Shown piece after piece: positions 63,242 through 64,000 of a stretch of DNA of 64,000 nt. Position 1 is the stretch's first letter, and every line of letters starts with the position of its first letter. The stretch spans positions 124,001-188,000 of the forward strand of contig NZ_KI530754.1 of NCBI RefSeq assembly GCF_000488255.1. Reading direction: 5' to 3'. The notes beneath the pieces are model-generated. The model was not told the DNA's origin. It saw only the letters and a program-made list of their open reading frames with translations, and made no database searches. Source of the DNA: Acinetobacter indicus CIP 110367 (GTDB lineage Bacteria; Pseudomonadota; Gammaproteobacteria; Pseudomonadales; Moraxellaceae). Both the position numbers and the translations under genes were made by a program.

Positions 63242-64000
63242 TTAAGCAGATTTACGGGCTTGGGCATTTTTACGAATGGTGATCATCACCAATTGAACTG
63301 CCGCAGGAGTCACGCCTGGAATACGACTGGCCTGTGCCAGAGTTTCCGGCAATACCTGTTTCAGCTTCATGGTGATTTCACGCGACAGACCAGATACGCC
63401 GTCATAATCAAAATCAGCCGGGATTTTGGTTTCTTCCAGACGTTTCATCTGCGCTACATCTTCATGCTGACGGTTGATATACCCTTCGTATTTCACCGCA
63501 ATTTCAATCTGATCACCGACTTGCTGCGATACTTCTGAACCAGTCAGTTCGGCAATTTGCGCAAAAGTGATGTTTGGACGTTTTAGCAGGTCAATTGCAG
63601 AACACTCTTTAGAAAGGTCTGCACCCGTCATTTCAACGAATTTTTTACCCATCGGGTTATTTGGCGCAGCCCACAAGTGCTGTAAACGGCCTTTCTCACG
63701 CTCAACTGCATCCATTTTTTCACAGTAAGCATTCCAGCGTGCATCATCCACCAGACCCAGTTCACGGCCAATCGCGGTTAAACGCTGATCTGCGTTATCT
63801 TCACGCAGCATTAAACGGTATTCGGCACGTGAGGTGAACATCCGGTACGGTTCTTTGGTTCCCAAGGTAATCAGGTCGTCAACCAGTACGCCCATATACG
63901 CTTCATCACGTTTTGGCGTCCACTGTTCCTGATCCCAGGCACGGCGTGCAGCGTTCAAACCTGCAAGCAGACCTTGCGCACCGGCTTCTTCATAACCAGT
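63242..64000 (-). CDS. mnmG: tRNA uridine-5-carboxymethylaminomethyl synthesis enzyme MnmG, C-terminal part
   Basis: The frame is open through the right edge, so only the last 253 residues are in the window. They start TGYEEAGAQGLLAGLNAARR, continue with YMGVLVDDLITLGTKEPYRMFTSRAEYRLMLR in outline (the GidA signature) and end in the helical C-terminal domain that contacts MnmE. With MnmE it modifies U34 of several tRNAs. A terminator follows. Confidence 0.97.
   Translation of the reverse strand, partial: TGYEEAGAQGLLAGLNAARRAWDQEQWTPKRDEAYMGVLVDDLITLGTKEPYRMFTSRAEYRLMLREDNADQRLTAIGRELGLVDDARWNAYCEKMDAVEREKGRLQHLWAAPNNPMGKKFVEMTGADLSKECSAIDLLKRPNITFAQIAELTGSEVSQQVGDQIEIAVKYEGYINRQHEDVAQMKRLEETKIPADFDYDGVSGLSREITMKLKQVLPETLAQASRIPGVTPAAVQLVMITIRKNAQARKSA

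Noticed and set aside
1-64000. CRISPR arrays, tRNA or rRNA genes, insertion sequences, prophage
   Set aside because: Looked for regular repeats, T-loop-like GGTTCGA segments, transposase or integrase proteins and found none.

Overview
The window looks like a stretch of core chromosome from an Acinetobacter-type gammaproteobacterium (Moraxellaceae). The basis is protein resemblance that I recognise: AcnB, Coq7, PpsR/PpsA, CyoABCDE, glycine-zipper proteins and an Anbu cluster, all in the style of that genus. The genus call is inference; no rRNA or other marker is present. Most genes have moderate GC, and the stretch at about 11.8-13.8 kb is clearly richer in A+T.

Layout. 0-3.5 kb: the end of a universal stress protein gene, a small unknown gene and pepN. 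3.5-7.4 kb: a gene-free stretch with a nested hairpin, small unknown genes, a cysteine-rich protein directly ahead of thiM, and an unknown 245-residue protein. 7.4-11.8 kb: a secreted lipoprotein of DUF6351/hydrolase type and the glutamate carrier gltS, with a possible small RNA between them. 11.9-13.8 kb: an A+T-rich insert with a PD-(D/E)XK nuclease-like gene and a small partner. 13.8-25.1 kb: acnB, two small genes and the tamA-tamB outer-membrane assembly pair. 25.2-31.2 kb: an LplT-like carrier with coq7 (ubiquinone), a MoeB/ThiF-like enzyme, an ABC1 kinase, folB and a divergent folK, and a PNPOx-like stress protein. 31.4-36.6 kb: an acyl-CoA module (synthetase, dehydrogenase, SDR) divergent from an AraC-type regulator. 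36.8-43.6 kb: an unknown gene, a bestrophin-like channel, prfA-prmC, two tandem glycine-zipper proteins, a luciferase-like oxidoreductase and a remnant of a Baeyer-Villiger-type monooxygenase. 43.8-48.0 kb: ppsR and ppsA, divergent, then a GYF/RDD membrane protein. 48.3-53.2 kb: the cytochrome bo3 oxidase operon cyoABCDE. 53.5-57.4 kb: rpsF-rpsR-rplI, dnaB and alr. 57.4-62.9 kb: a BLUF photosensor and an Anbu operon (ATP-grasp, alpha-E, transglutaminase, Anbu peptidase), divergent from a WYL regulator. The window ends inside mnmG.

How they work together. cyoABCDE, coq7 and possibly the ABC1 kinase serve the ubiquinol-linked respiratory chain. PpsR and PpsA control and perform the entry into gluconeogenesis, and AcnB feeds the TCA/glyoxylate cycle; this fits an organism living on organic acids and fatty acids. 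PrfA and PrmC form the classic release factor plus modifying enzyme pair. TamA and TamB form an envelope-spanning assembly module. The Anbu operon is the least understood functional unit here. Its neighbours (a WYL regulator and a BLUF blue-light sensor) suggest possible control inputs, but that link is inference.

I found no tRNA, rRNA, CRISPR array, insertion sequence or prophage. Start sites were moved from the longest open frame where a ribosome binding site or family alignment supported it.
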